DNA of 41,278 nucleotides from Cytophagales bacterium (GTDB lineage: Bacteria; Bacteroidota; Bacteroidia; Cytophagales; Cyclobacteriaceae): assembly GCA_027317105.1 (NCBI GenBank), contig DAHVFH010000174.1, forward strand, positions 1 to 41,278. Reading direction: 5' to 3'. The notes beneath the pieces were generated by a model. The model saw only the letters and a program-made list of their open reading frames with translations, was not told the origin of the DNA and did not search any database. Position 1 is the first letter of the stretch, and every line of letters begins with the position of its first letter. Shown piece by piece: positions 34,048 through 41,278 of the stretch. Both the position numbers and the translations under genes were made by a program.

Positions 34048-34076
34048 AAAAAAAGCCTCGTTTTTGGCGAGGCTTT
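34048..34076 (-). terminator. Rho-independent terminator after the FecR-like/TPR gene
   Basis: Perfect 9-bp stem AAAGCCTCG / CGAGGCTTT (34052-34060 and 34068-34076) with a 7-nt loop. On the minus strand it is followed by a run of seven T (34054-34048). It starts 16 bases past the stop of the gene at 34093 and sits just upstream of the sucD promoter. Confidence 0.85.
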
Positions 34077-34092
34077 GATCGAATTTATAATC

Positions 34093-34992
34093 TTACTTAG
34101 CGGATTTCAATTTATTCCTCAAAAGAAATTCTTCGTATCCATCCTTATAAGTTGGATTTTCCGGATCTAACTTGATGGCTTGCTCATAACAGGTAATTGC
34201 ATCAACGAACAATTTCTTTTCTTCATAAACAGAAGCTAAAAGGTATTTATTGAAAGCCGTTTCTTCTTTTATTTCGGCCGTTTCTTCATTTAATTGTTTT
34301 TTTACCACCTCGTATCGGGCTGGTGCTAATCTTTTTAGCAAATGTTGTTCCGATTTGCTTTTGCCATCGTTCTTCGATTTTACTTCAACTAACACGGCCG
34401 TTTCGTTTGCGAATTTAGGATCGCTCAAATCGATTTGAACTGAATTTTCTGGTGTTTCGACTTTATACAATTCTTCATCAAACATGTTTTTCACCAAGAC
34501 AATGTAAGGCGCTACCCCTTTTGATGACTCCCAATTGATGATCGCAATGTTATTGAAAACTTCGGCATACTGATTTTCGGGCAGAAAAACCTTGATATCT
34601 TCTAAACCACGGTGAACGGCCCCCGTTGCACTCAAGCGGTTTTTCTTGGCCTCCGCAGAGTTGCTACTCAGGATAAAATCAGTGTATTTATTCAAAACGC
34701 TTGTACCGGTGCCTACTTTGTTAGCCAAGTCGTCTACTTTGTAGCTGCCCGCTTGTTTCACTTCAAGTGGTTTTCCAGATACGTGGACTAATCCAACCGA
34801 TGCGTTCTCTGAAATTTTCAGTTCGTCTCCTTTTTTTAGCTGTGCTCCCGTTTTGATGGGCTGCCATGTGTCGCCCGACTTTACCTCATTGGCACCTTTA
34901 TTAGCCAAGACTCTAAAAGTATAGTCCTGTGCTTGCGCAAAGAAAGGAATGGATAAAATGCCAACGATAACTAACTTTTTAAGTTTTTTCAT
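34093..34992 (-). CDS. Secreted FecR-like beta-domain protein with TPR unit
   Basis: 299 aa with a signal peptide (FFAQAQ, cleavage near 22). Residues about 23-100 form a FecR-like beta domain (GANEVKSGDTWQPIKTGAQL, ISENASVGLVHVSGKPLEV). A middle beta-rich segment (about 125-205) looks like an immunoglobulin- or fibronectin-like unit (NIAIINWESSKGVAPYIVLV). The last 60 residues hold a TPR (FVDAITCYEQAIKLDPENP). It lies 63 bp downstream of the CHASE2 gene on the same strand; FecR-like and CHASE2 domains are often paired in extracellular sensing modules. A terminator follows it. Confidence 0.75.
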   Translation of the reverse strand: MKKLKKLVIVGILSIPFFAQAQDYTFRVLANKGANEVKSGDTWQPIKTGAQLKKGDELKISENASVGLVHVSGKPLEVKQAGSYKVDDLANKVGTGTSVLNKYTDFILSSNSAEAKKNRLSATGAVHRGLEDIKVFLPENQYAEVFNNIAIINWESSKGVAPYIVLVKNMFDEELYKVETPENSVQIDLSDPKFANETAVLVEVKSKNDGKSKSEQHLLKRLAPARYEVVKKQLNEETAEIKEETAFNKYLLASVYEEKKLFVDAITCYEQAIKLDPENPTYKDGYEEFLLRNKLKSAK

Positions 34993-35055
34993 GGTTTTTA
35001 TGTGGTTTGCTCATACGAAGTTATAAAAATCATGCCAATACTCCGTCTAAGTTTT

Positions 35056-36378
35056 TTATTTTAATACTTTTTTCCTTCGCTTGGTAAGCCAGTTCTCTGT
35101 TATTGTTTGAAGCGGTTTTAATAAATCATAACAAGGACCAACCAATGCAGAAATGGCAATGGCCACTGTTAAGTCAAGTTTAAAAGAGAACAAAGCAAAA
35201 GTTTCGACAACCATAAATGATATGAGAATTATTTGCAAAATCTGGATAATAACAGAAAGCGCATCATACCAAATGGGCAATTTTTCATCGATAACTTTAA
35301 AAAGTGCAACGGTAAAAACGCAAAGCAAAATGGCTATAATATATTTTTGCCATTCTGCTAGCTGATTGATATAATCTTCGTTTAATATCATGATGACCGT
35401 ATTAGCATGGATAACGGGACCAAACATGTCTGGGTTTGCACGGCCTGCAATACTTTTATTTAGTGGCGTAAAGTATTTATCCTCCCAAGCGGGGTCACCA
35501 AAGTATTTACCCAGAAATCCCATTATCACGATTTTGTCTTTAAAAAGACTCGGGTCAAAATTTTCGGCCATAACGTCATCCACATCAATATCGTAGCATA
35601 GGAGGCGGAAATGGCTTTGCTCTAACTCAAGATTTCGAAGCGTTTTCAATCGTACATCTACCGTTTCTGCATTTCCTCTAAAATTGATGAGTTCTTCTTC
35701 ATTATTTCTATTGAGAAATTTCATAGTCTTCAACGAATCGTATTTCATTGCAAGGTTTACTGAAAAGGCATACTCCATTTTCCCATTAACCGCTTTTTGA
35801 GGATTAATTGACCTGCATTCTTTTATGTCTTCCTGATAATTGGCATCGGTAGGAAGATTAGCAAATCCGTGATCTGCAAAATCACTAAATATAGGATCGG
35901 ATAACTCTAAAGAATCATAGAAGTGTTCGGCATCTGGGTTCTTCGATGTTTCTGTTTTTGGCAGAAGTTTTGAAACAAGGACTACGTTTCCAGCTTCTCG
36001 GATGGCGTCACTAAGAAGTAAATTCCCAAATGTGTCCAAAAGTTGTGGGCAATTAATACTATCCCTCAATCCTCCCTCGCAATTAAAATAGCTATCGATG
36101 CCAATAACCTTTGGCTTATATTTACTTATGATTTGAAGTTCTTGTGCGATTTCTCTTCTCGAGAGATTTCCAATGTTGACCAAAACAATTCGTTGATCAA
36201 TATTTGGGTCTTCCCTGAGATTTGAAAAAGCATGATCAGTCAATTCAAACTGACCTAGAGCTTGAGAAACAGGATCAAACGCTGTGAAAAGTTTTAAATC
36301 AGAGATGATTGCAACCATCCAAAGCATAAAGAAGACAAATACGGTTACGTAAATACATTGAAACCAAAATTTTATCAT
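35056..36378 (-). CDS. CHASE2-domain membrane protein without an output domain
   Basis: 440 aa from ATG 36378, chosen because a membrane helix starts at once (MIKFWFQCIYVTVFVFFMLW); an ATG at 36435 would leave one base to the divergent meaB start. A large extracytoplasmic CHASE2 domain follows (about 40-320): PKVIGIDSYFNCEGG, LFKDKIVIMGFLGKYFGD and GPVIHANTVIMIL are typical. Three closely spaced membrane helices (about 328-420) end the protein, with only some 25 basic residues after them. CHASE2 sensors usually carry a kinase, cyclase or GGDEF domain at this point; none is present. The downstream secreted FecR-like protein may be its partner. Confidence 0.85.
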   Translation of the reverse strand: MIKFWFQCIYVTVFVFFMLWMVAIISDLKLFTAFDPVSQALGQFELTDHAFSNLREDPNIDQRIVLVNIGNLSRREIAQELQIISKYKPKVIGIDSYFNCEGGLRDSINCPQLLDTFGNLLLSDAIREAGNVVLVSKLLPKTETSKNPDAEHFYDSLELSDPIFSDFADHGFANLPTDANYQEDIKECRSINPQKAVNGKMEYAFSVNLAMKYDSLKTMKFLNRNNEEELINFRGNAETVDVRLKTLRNLELEQSHFRLLCYDIDVDDVMAENFDPSLFKDKIVIMGFLGKYFGDPAWEDKYFTPLNKSIAGRANPDMFGPVIHANTVIMILNEDYINQLAEWQKYIIAILLCVFTVALFKVIDEKLPIWYDALSVIIQILQIILISFMVVETFALFSFKLDLTVAIAISALVGPCYDLLKPLQTITENWLTKRRKKVLK

Positions 36379-36436
36379 AGGGAACAGGTTATAGGGTAAA
36401 TTTAGATATTTAGGAAATAAGATACCACACGACATT

Positions 36437-37432
36437 TTGAAAAGAACTCATCCTTATCTAAATAAGAACAACCTTGAGCATGAAATTGAGGAAGGAAATA
36501 CCGTGTCACTCGCCCGCGCCATCACGCTTTGCGAGAGCTCAAAAATTTCGGATCGTAAGTCAGCGAATGAATTATTATATAAACTTCTTCCGCATACTGG
36601 CCGTTCTCTTCGCATCGGCATTACGGGATCGCCTGGTGTTGGCAAAAGCACTTTCATCGAATCTTTTGGTAAATACTTGACCTCATTGGGGAAAAAAATT
36701 GCCGTGCTGGCCATTGATCCGAGCAGTGAAAAAACCAAAGGCAGCATCTTGGGTGATAAAACGAGGATGGAAGAACTGGCAAAAGATCCAAATGCATTTA
36801 TTCGGCCAACGGCTTCCAGTCAAGCGTTAGGTGGCGTGGCCAATGCCACACGCGAAGCCATTCTATTATGCGAAGCGGCAGGTTTTGATATCGTGCTGGT
36901 AGAAACGGTGGGCGTTGGTCAATCGGAAACTGCCGTTAGAAATATGGTTGATTTTTTTTTATTGCTGCAGTTGGCGGGTGCAGGCGATGAACTGCAAGGC
37001 ATCAAAAAAGGAATCATGGAGATGGCCGATGGCATTGTCATTACCAAAGCCGATGGCGATAATGCAAAACGCTCAAAACAAGCACAGGCCGCATACCAAC
37101 ATGCTTTACATTTGTTTCAAGCTTCGGAATCGGGCTGGCAGCCAAAAGTGCTCACCACTTCGGCCATCGAGAAAAAAGGAATTGAAGAAATATGGAAAAT
37201 GATAGAAGGCTATCACCTTTTTGCCAATAAGAATAATTTCTTATCAAAGAATCGCGGACAGCAGAATTTGCAATGGTTTCGCGAAAGCTTGGATAGGCAG
37301 ATAAGGGAAAAGATATTCCAATCAAAACGATTGGCGGCAAAGATCAGGACTTATGAAAAGAAAGTGATGGATGAAAAAGTTGTCCCTTCAAAAGCGGCCG
37401 AGGAAGTTGTAAGGATTTTAAGAGAATTCTGA
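36437..37432 (+). CDS. meaB: Methylmalonyl-CoA mutase-associated GTPase
   Basis: 331 aa. G3E-family GTPase with Walker A GITG64-SPGVGK70-S71, LAIDPSSEKTKGSILGDKTRM, the ETVGVGQSE switch region and ITKADGDN base recognition. MeaB guards and reloads the B12 cofactor of methylmalonyl-CoA mutase. The start is TTG at 36437: no ATG exists in frame between it and the upstream stop TAG at 36392, and a GTG at residue 24 would remove part of the first helix. The mutase subunits are not in the window. Confidence 0.94.
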   Translation: MKRTHPYLNKNNLEHEIEEGNTVSLARAITLCESSKISDRKSANELLYKLLPHTGRSLRIGITGSPGVGKSTFIESFGKYLTSLGKKIAVLAIDPSSEKTKGSILGDKTRMEELAKDPNAFIRPTASSQALGGVANATREAILLCEAAGFDIVLVETVGVGQSETAVRNMVDFFLLLQLAGAGDELQGIKKGIMEMADGIVITKADGDNAKRSKQAQAAYQHALHLFQASESGWQPKVLTTSAIEKKGIEEIWKMIEGYHLFANKNNFLSKNRGQQNLQWFRESLDRQIREKIFQSKRLAAKIRTYEKKVMDEKVVPSKAAEEVVRILREF

Positions 37433-37516
37433 AGGCACAGGAAACGCGTTCCGTAGGGATGCATGGTGGCCATGGGAATTTGAAGTGCTTTGAAAAAATA
37501 AGCCGAAAATGAAAAT

Positions 37517-37681
37517 CTATTTTTTGAGACCTAAATTTTCTTTCTTAAAACCGAAGGGGCAATGTCGGCATCCGCTTTCACAGCAATACCCTCTTTTGCG
37601 GTGATACTTTTCAGTGAACACCATTAATCCGTTTTCAAAATAATAATCTTCGCCTTCTTTTAATTTTTCTTCCGGACTCAC
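37517..37681 (-). CDS. DUF5522 mini-protein, 54 aa
   Basis: 54 aa from GTG 37681. The Cys/His cluster GYCCESGCRHCPFGF (residues 31-45), with YYFENGLMVFTEKYHRKR before it, is the hallmark of the DUF5522 family and suggests a metal site with five Cys/His ligands. The function is unknown. It lies six bases (two codons) after the metalloprotease stop in the same frame, so co-translation is likely. No ATG is available without losing the N-terminal third of the protein. Confidence 0.8.
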   Translation of the reverse strand: MSPEEKLKEGEDYYFENGLMVFTEKYHRKRGYCCESGCRHCPFGFKKENLGLKK

Positions 37682-37687
37682 GTGCTG

Positions 37688-40156
37688 TCAATTTTTTTTG
37701 AATTCAGCCGGTTCAAATTCTCCGATTGGCATCCCCGGAGGTGGAGGAAGTAACGTGTCTACTTTATAGTCGTCCGGATTTTCTTCTAAAGAATTTATCT
37801 GTTTGATGATATAATTATAGCTGGCCTTCCAATCTTCATCCGTGCTGGCTCGGCTCGTCAACCAAGCTTTTAGTTGATCTAATTTCAAAAAAGCAATTGC
37901 TCGCGATTCTGCACTCGCATTTTTGTGTAAGGCCAGCTTTGCCAGGTTAGTGAACAAAGCATAATTGGTAGCCATTTGCACGGTGGCCTCAAAACCAGTT
38001 TTGGATGCTGACTTAAAAGTGACATTGACTAACCGATCAATCACGTTTTCTAAGCTTGGCAATTTAGGATTACGGCCATGATGTTCTATCAACCGATTTG
38101 CCCGCGCTGGGTGTAAGACCAAACTGAATGTCATGTCCGCAGCTGTTTCTGCTGCCGAGATTGGATCAAACGTTAATTCCGTTTTTATTTTTATCATTTC
38201 GCGATGGCGCGAATATCCGAGCGCTCGTGGCGGAATTAGTTTTAAAATCCGTTCTGGTAAAGCCAGCGAGGACGGATCAACTGTTTTTAAAACAGCATCC
38301 AAGGCTTTCGTTTCCTGTTCGGGCGAGAGCAATTCAGCCACCGGTTGGCCATCTCCTCGCAATGCATAGCGGTAGTTCAAGCCACCAATCATTTTTACAG
38401 CAGCCTCCAACTGATAGCGATGGAAGAAATATACCGGCACCAATACTTCTTCGAGTGTAGCCATTGGTGCGCCCGGTTTAATATTATTTTCCCCGAAATT
38501 CTTCAAGGCCACCGACCTGATTTCTAACGAACGATTCAGCTCATCAACCGGATCTTTGCCGGTGTCCCACAAATGAGCATACGGATGTGCACTGCCCAGA
38601 GGCCTTGCATCTTGATCCGATAAGAAGGTTAGCCCAGCCTTAATTGAATTTTGTACGATATCATTCAATGCTTTGTCTTCATCGGTTCCTTCCGGAAAAT
38701 CCTGATACCCATAAGCGATTGAAACTTTGTCAAAGGCTCCGATTTTGGTATCGTAGGCTTCACTTAAATCAATTTTACCGTTTAAGATTTTTGCATTGGG
38801 ATGCGGATAATCCATTACGGAAGAAAAATTTTCGGTGCTGGAAGAATACGCGTGAGCCAACCCTAAGGTATGCCCGACTTCATGAGCGGCCAATTGTCGC
38901 AATCGTGCCAACGCCATTTGTTCCATTTGTTTTGAGGCTGGCTTGCCCTCTTCATAAGGCGCGAGCAAACCTTCGGCAATTAAAAAATCCTGACGGACAC
39001 GAAGTGAACCCAACACCACATGTCCTTTTATGATTTCCCCAGTGCGTGGATCGGTAATGCCTCCACCGTACGACCAGCCACGCGTGGAGCGGTGAACCCA
39101 GTTGATGAGGTTGTAGCGAACATCCATTGGGTCTGCCCCTTCGGGCAACAATTCAACTTGAAAGGCATTTTTATAACCAGCTGCTTCAAAAGCCTGGTTC
39201 CACCAACGTGTACCTTCCATCAATGCAGCCCGAATAGGTTCGGGTGCACCCGGATCCATGTAGTAGATTATTGGATCTACGGCTTCGCTCACTGCAGCTT
39301 TCGGATCTTTCTTTTCCAAACGATGACGGGTAATAAAACGCTTCTCTAAAGGTTCACTGATTGGGGTGGCATAATCGTAATAAGAAATGTCGTAGTAGCC
39401 AGCACGGGGATCAAATTTGCGGGGTTTAAAATTGTTGTCGGGAAGTTGGATGAAAGAATGATGCTCACGCACAGTCACACTTGATGCGGTGGGTGTCACC
39501 GATCGGATGTATTCGCCCGAGGGTTGACCTGTAAAAGTTAAGGTTACTTCAATCTCCGTGTTCTGAGGAAAATTTTTGGTTCTCGGTAAATAAAATGCTG
39601 ATCGTGATTTGTCAAGAGAATAGGTTCCTTGTTGTGCCATCTTTAATCTCCCAATTACTTCGTGCGCATCTTGCAACAAAAAGTCAGAAGCATCTACTAA
39701 AATTTTATTTCCCTCTTCGGCTTCTACGGTAAAACCCCAAAGTACAGATTGTGCAAAGGACTCGGTAACGGCTTTTCGTTCGGCTTCGTTGTTGCTTAGT
39801 GCGCGGTAAAAATAGTTGGGCTCAATCATCAGGATTTTTGGACCCCTGCGTTCAAATTTTACAATTCTCTCACGACCCAATTGATTGCGGTCTAAGCCAA
39901 TGTCGTTTGAGCCGATGCCCGCGGGAAGAGACGGTACATATAAGAACTCCGTGTCGAGTTTATCAATGATGAGATGGATTTTGTCTTGCTTTTCGTCATA
40001 ATAAAAATCGAAGTAGCCTTCCTGTTTTTTCATGCCAGCCACTTTCGCTTCGAGGGTCGAAACTTGAGTAGGTGGGGCGGGTGTTTCTTGTTTTTTCTTT
40101 TGTGCGATCAAGTTGATCGAAGTAAAAAATAGAAGAACTAGGGCTACTTTGTTCAT
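37688..40156 (-). CDS. Exported zinc metalloprotease (DUF5117/DUF5118 type)
   Basis: 822 aa with a signal peptide (about 1-18, ending NLIAQ). A DUF5118-like leader is followed by the DUF5117 region (about 90-250; the GIGSNDIGLDRNQLG block). The metzincin site is H425-EVGH429-TLGLAH435, followed by a Met-turn candidate in SSVMDYPHP. The C-terminal 250 residues are helical (DUF5117-type). Such proteases are abundant in Bacteroidota and probably degrade proteins in the periplasm or outside the cell. The DUF5522 gene follows after two codons. Confidence 0.92.
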   Translation of the reverse strand: MNKVALVLLFFTSINLIAQKKKQETPAPPTQVSTLEAKVAGMKKQEGYFDFYYDEKQDKIHLIIDKLDTEFLYVPSLPAGIGSNDIGLDRNQLGRERIVKFERRGPKILMIEPNYFYRALSNNEAERKAVTESFAQSVLWGFTVEAEEGNKILVDASDFLLQDAHEVIGRLKMAQQGTYSLDKSRSAFYLPRTKNFPQNTEIEVTLTFTGQPSGEYIRSVTPTASSVTVREHHSFIQLPDNNFKPRKFDPRAGYYDISYYDYATPISEPLEKRFITRHRLEKKDPKAAVSEAVDPIIYYMDPGAPEPIRAALMEGTRWWNQAFEAAGYKNAFQVELLPEGADPMDVRYNLINWVHRSTRGWSYGGGITDPRTGEIIKGHVVLGSLRVRQDFLIAEGLLAPYEEGKPASKQMEQMALARLRQLAAHEVGHTLGLAHAYSSSTENFSSVMDYPHPNAKILNGKIDLSEAYDTKIGAFDKVSIAYGYQDFPEGTDEDKALNDIVQNSIKAGLTFLSDQDARPLGSAHPYAHLWDTGKDPVDELNRSLEIRSVALKNFGENNIKPGAPMATLEEVLVPVYFFHRYQLEAAVKMIGGLNYRYALRGDGQPVAELLSPEQETKALDAVLKTVDPSSLALPERILKLIPPRALGYSRHREMIKIKTELTFDPISAAETAADMTFSLVLHPARANRLIEHHGRNPKLPSLENVIDRLVNVTFKSASKTGFEATVQMATNYALFTNLAKLALHKNASAESRAIAFLKLDQLKAWLTSRASTDEDWKASYNYIIKQINSLEENPDDYKVDTLLPPPPGMPIGEFEPAEFKKN

Positions 40157-40273
40157 AGGAATTTTATTTTGACTGGAAATATAACGCTGAAATTCTTAAG
40201 GATAATAATCTAAATGATGAATGGTTGGCTAAAGTATCGGAGCCTCCATTGAAACCACAAACTAATAATTTGA

Positions 40274-40401
40274 CGTCATCGCGATCACCAGCGAGGAGGG
40301 CGGGAAGGGCGAAGCGATCTCCGGTCCCGATAACAATATGGATCAGGAAGAAGATTGCTTCGCGCAGCCCCACAAATCCATCGCAGGTGCTCGCAATGAC
40401 G
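40274..40401. repeat. REP-like nested palindrome in the 312-bp gap
   Basis: This gap (40157-40468) holds no gene. An outer inverted repeat CGTCATCGCGA / TCGCAATGACG (40274-40284 with 40391-40401, one mismatch) encloses an inner one CGAAGCGATCT / AGATTGCTTCG (40310-40320 with 40352-40362, one mismatch), about 25-28 nt apart. The motif TCGCAATGAC together with GATTGCTTCG is the form of the dispersed intergenic palindromes known from many bacterial genomes. The G+C content is higher than that of the flanking intergenic bases. It could be a REP/MITE-like element or a bidirectional RNA structure. Confidence 0.7.
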
Positions 40402-40468
40402 GTTACAACTTTGTAATTCCAATTGCTAACGCAAGGATCATATGATCATGTCGGGAGCTTCAACAAAA

Positions 40469-41278
40469 TCACCAAGTAAAATTAACCCTCAAATAACCAC
40501 TTCGCCCACGGGTGTTGTAACCCGAGATTTCCTGGTAATTCACATTGAAAATATTTTCCATTTTTGCCATGAAGGAAATCCATTTTTTTAGTCGGTAATA
40601 AACACCTGCATCGATTAACTGGTAGGTGGCCACAGGCTGCTGGTTTAGTGCGCCAAAGGGCCCTAAGGTGGGATCGTAAAAGGAATCGGTGCGCCTTCCG
40701 GCAACGCGGTAATAAAAGGAAAAGGAAAGTGATGACTTTACCTGATACTTCAGCTCAGCAAAAGCAGTGACCTTTGGCCGCCTCACCAAGTTGTTGAATG
40801 TCCCGTCATTGGAAGTGATGAACGCACCGTTGGAATACAATTGAACGTGGTTGCCCCCTGTCTTTCCTGCATCTAAATCAGATTGATTGTACATGATTTT
40901 TCCTTGGAGCCAGGTTACATTTCCACTTAGGCTCAAGCTGTTCGTAGCCATCCATCTGCCAGATAGCTCCACACCATTCACTTGTTGTTTCGATAAATTC
41001 AAATACGTGTCACCCAAGTAATCGGTATACGACAAATTTTGAATAGGCGTGGCTTTGTTCCACAGGTAAACAAAATCAATCAAATGAGAAGTGGTGGTTT
41101 GAAAAAGAGCAGTGGTCAAATAACTCCCGTCTTTGAATTCCTTTTTAAAGCCGACTTCATATGACAATGACCGCTCTGGCTGCAACGATCGGTTCCCCAG
41201 ACTTGTGTATGCACCGTAACTGATGGTAGGATCAAATAACTGGTACAAGGAAGGTGCGTTGTATGCGCTGCTCATTGA
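40469..41278 (-). CDS. TonB-dependent outer-membrane receptor, C-terminal part (partial)
   Basis: The frame runs off the right edge; 269 residues or so of the C-terminal barrel are visible. It shows NAPSLYQLFDP, LQPERSLSYEVGFK, a series of alternating beta strands, the late INAGVYYRLKKWI-type strand and the final YLRVNFTW, with the terminal aromatic needed for barrel insertion. The NAPSLYQLF and LQPERS blocks occur in BtuB-like and siderophore-type receptors. The substrate cannot be told without the plug domain. The Met near 41275 is internal and not the start. Confidence 0.9.
   Translation of the reverse strand, partial: SMSSAYNAPSLYQLFDPTISYGAYTSLGNRSLQPERSLSYEVGFKKEFKDGSYLTTALFQTTTSHLIDFVYLWNKATPIQNLSYTDYLGDTYLNLSKQQVNGVELSGRWMATNSLSLSGNVTWLQGKIMYNQSDLDAGKTGGNHVQLYSNGAFITSNDGTFNNLVRRPKVTAFAELKYQVKSSLSFSFYYRVAGRRTDSFYDPTLGPFGALNQQPVATYQLIDAGVYYRLKKWISFMAKMENIFNVNYQEISGYNTRGRSGYLRVNFTW

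Noticed and set aside
38644..39033. 129-codon plus-strand frame across the metalloprotease active-site region
   Set aside because: Antisense to the HEVGHTLGLAH motif region of a full-length protease.
1..41278. CRISPR arrays, tRNA and rRNA genes
   Set aside because: No regularly spaced direct repeats and no cloverleaf or rRNA sequence was recognised by reading; a dedicated scan could not be run.

Overview
The window looks like an ordinary chromosomal stretch of a Bacteroidota bacterium, most likely of the order Cytophagales. Supporting signs are a bacillithiol synthase (BshA), a TonB-dependent receptor, a DUF5522 mini-protein, a PIN-PhoH ATPase, SucD and MeaB, loose Bacteroidota-type lipoboxes, and -7 boxes of the form TAnnTTTG. 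The rank assignment is inference from gene content; no rRNA or other marker is present. I see no tRNA, rRNA, CRISPR array, transposase or prophage gene.

Layout. 1-1858 is the tail of an ABC-three-component (ABC-3C) conflict system: the C-terminus of a middle component and a DUF2326 ABC-type ATPase; the effector must lie off the left edge. 1950-5282 (minus) is a VWA / MoxR-like AAA+ / AlbA_2 three-gene run. A 41-aa lipoprotein with its own -7 box and a textbook terminator follows (5434-5637). 5665-10069 (minus) holds a fatty-acid-hydroxylase-like protein, bshA and a GH3-serine hydrolase fusion whose GH3 core is missing. 10132-15370 (plus) holds a class-A-like serine hydrolase, a DUF1611/DgcN protein, an enolase-superfamily epimerase (DgcA / L-Ala-D/L-Glu type) and a lipoprotein amidase; together these suggest handling of D-glutamate or murein peptides. 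15413-20647 is housekeeping: NRDE protein, MATE exporter, thioesterase, M24 peptidase, PlsC and GatC.

20695-24510 holds a 994-aa membrane-TPR protein of unknown function and a shortened WD40 protein. A MazF/PemK toxin-antitoxin pair (24607-25147) separates them from gcvT and comB. 27124-30997 (minus) holds a YtcJ-like amidohydrolase translationally coupled to a MazG-like pyrophosphohydrolase, then a VanX-type dipeptidase followed 8 bp later by an HGSNAT/NagX-like membrane acyltransferase. phoH (31243) is preceded by a striking nested hairpin with a T-tract. After a small orphan gene come sucD, a FecR-like/TPR secreted protein next to a CHASE2 membrane protein that lacks any output domain, and meaB on a TTG start. 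The right end has a GTG-started DUF5522 mini-protein, a DUF5117-type zinc metalloprotease, a REP-like nested palindrome, and the C-terminal part of a TonB-dependent receptor that runs off the window.

The most interesting places are the ABC-3C edge, the phoH leader hairpin, the MoxR/VWA/AlbA_2 run, the CHASE2/FecR pair without an output domain, the hollowed-out GH3 and WD40 proteins, and the DgcN/DgcA cluster.
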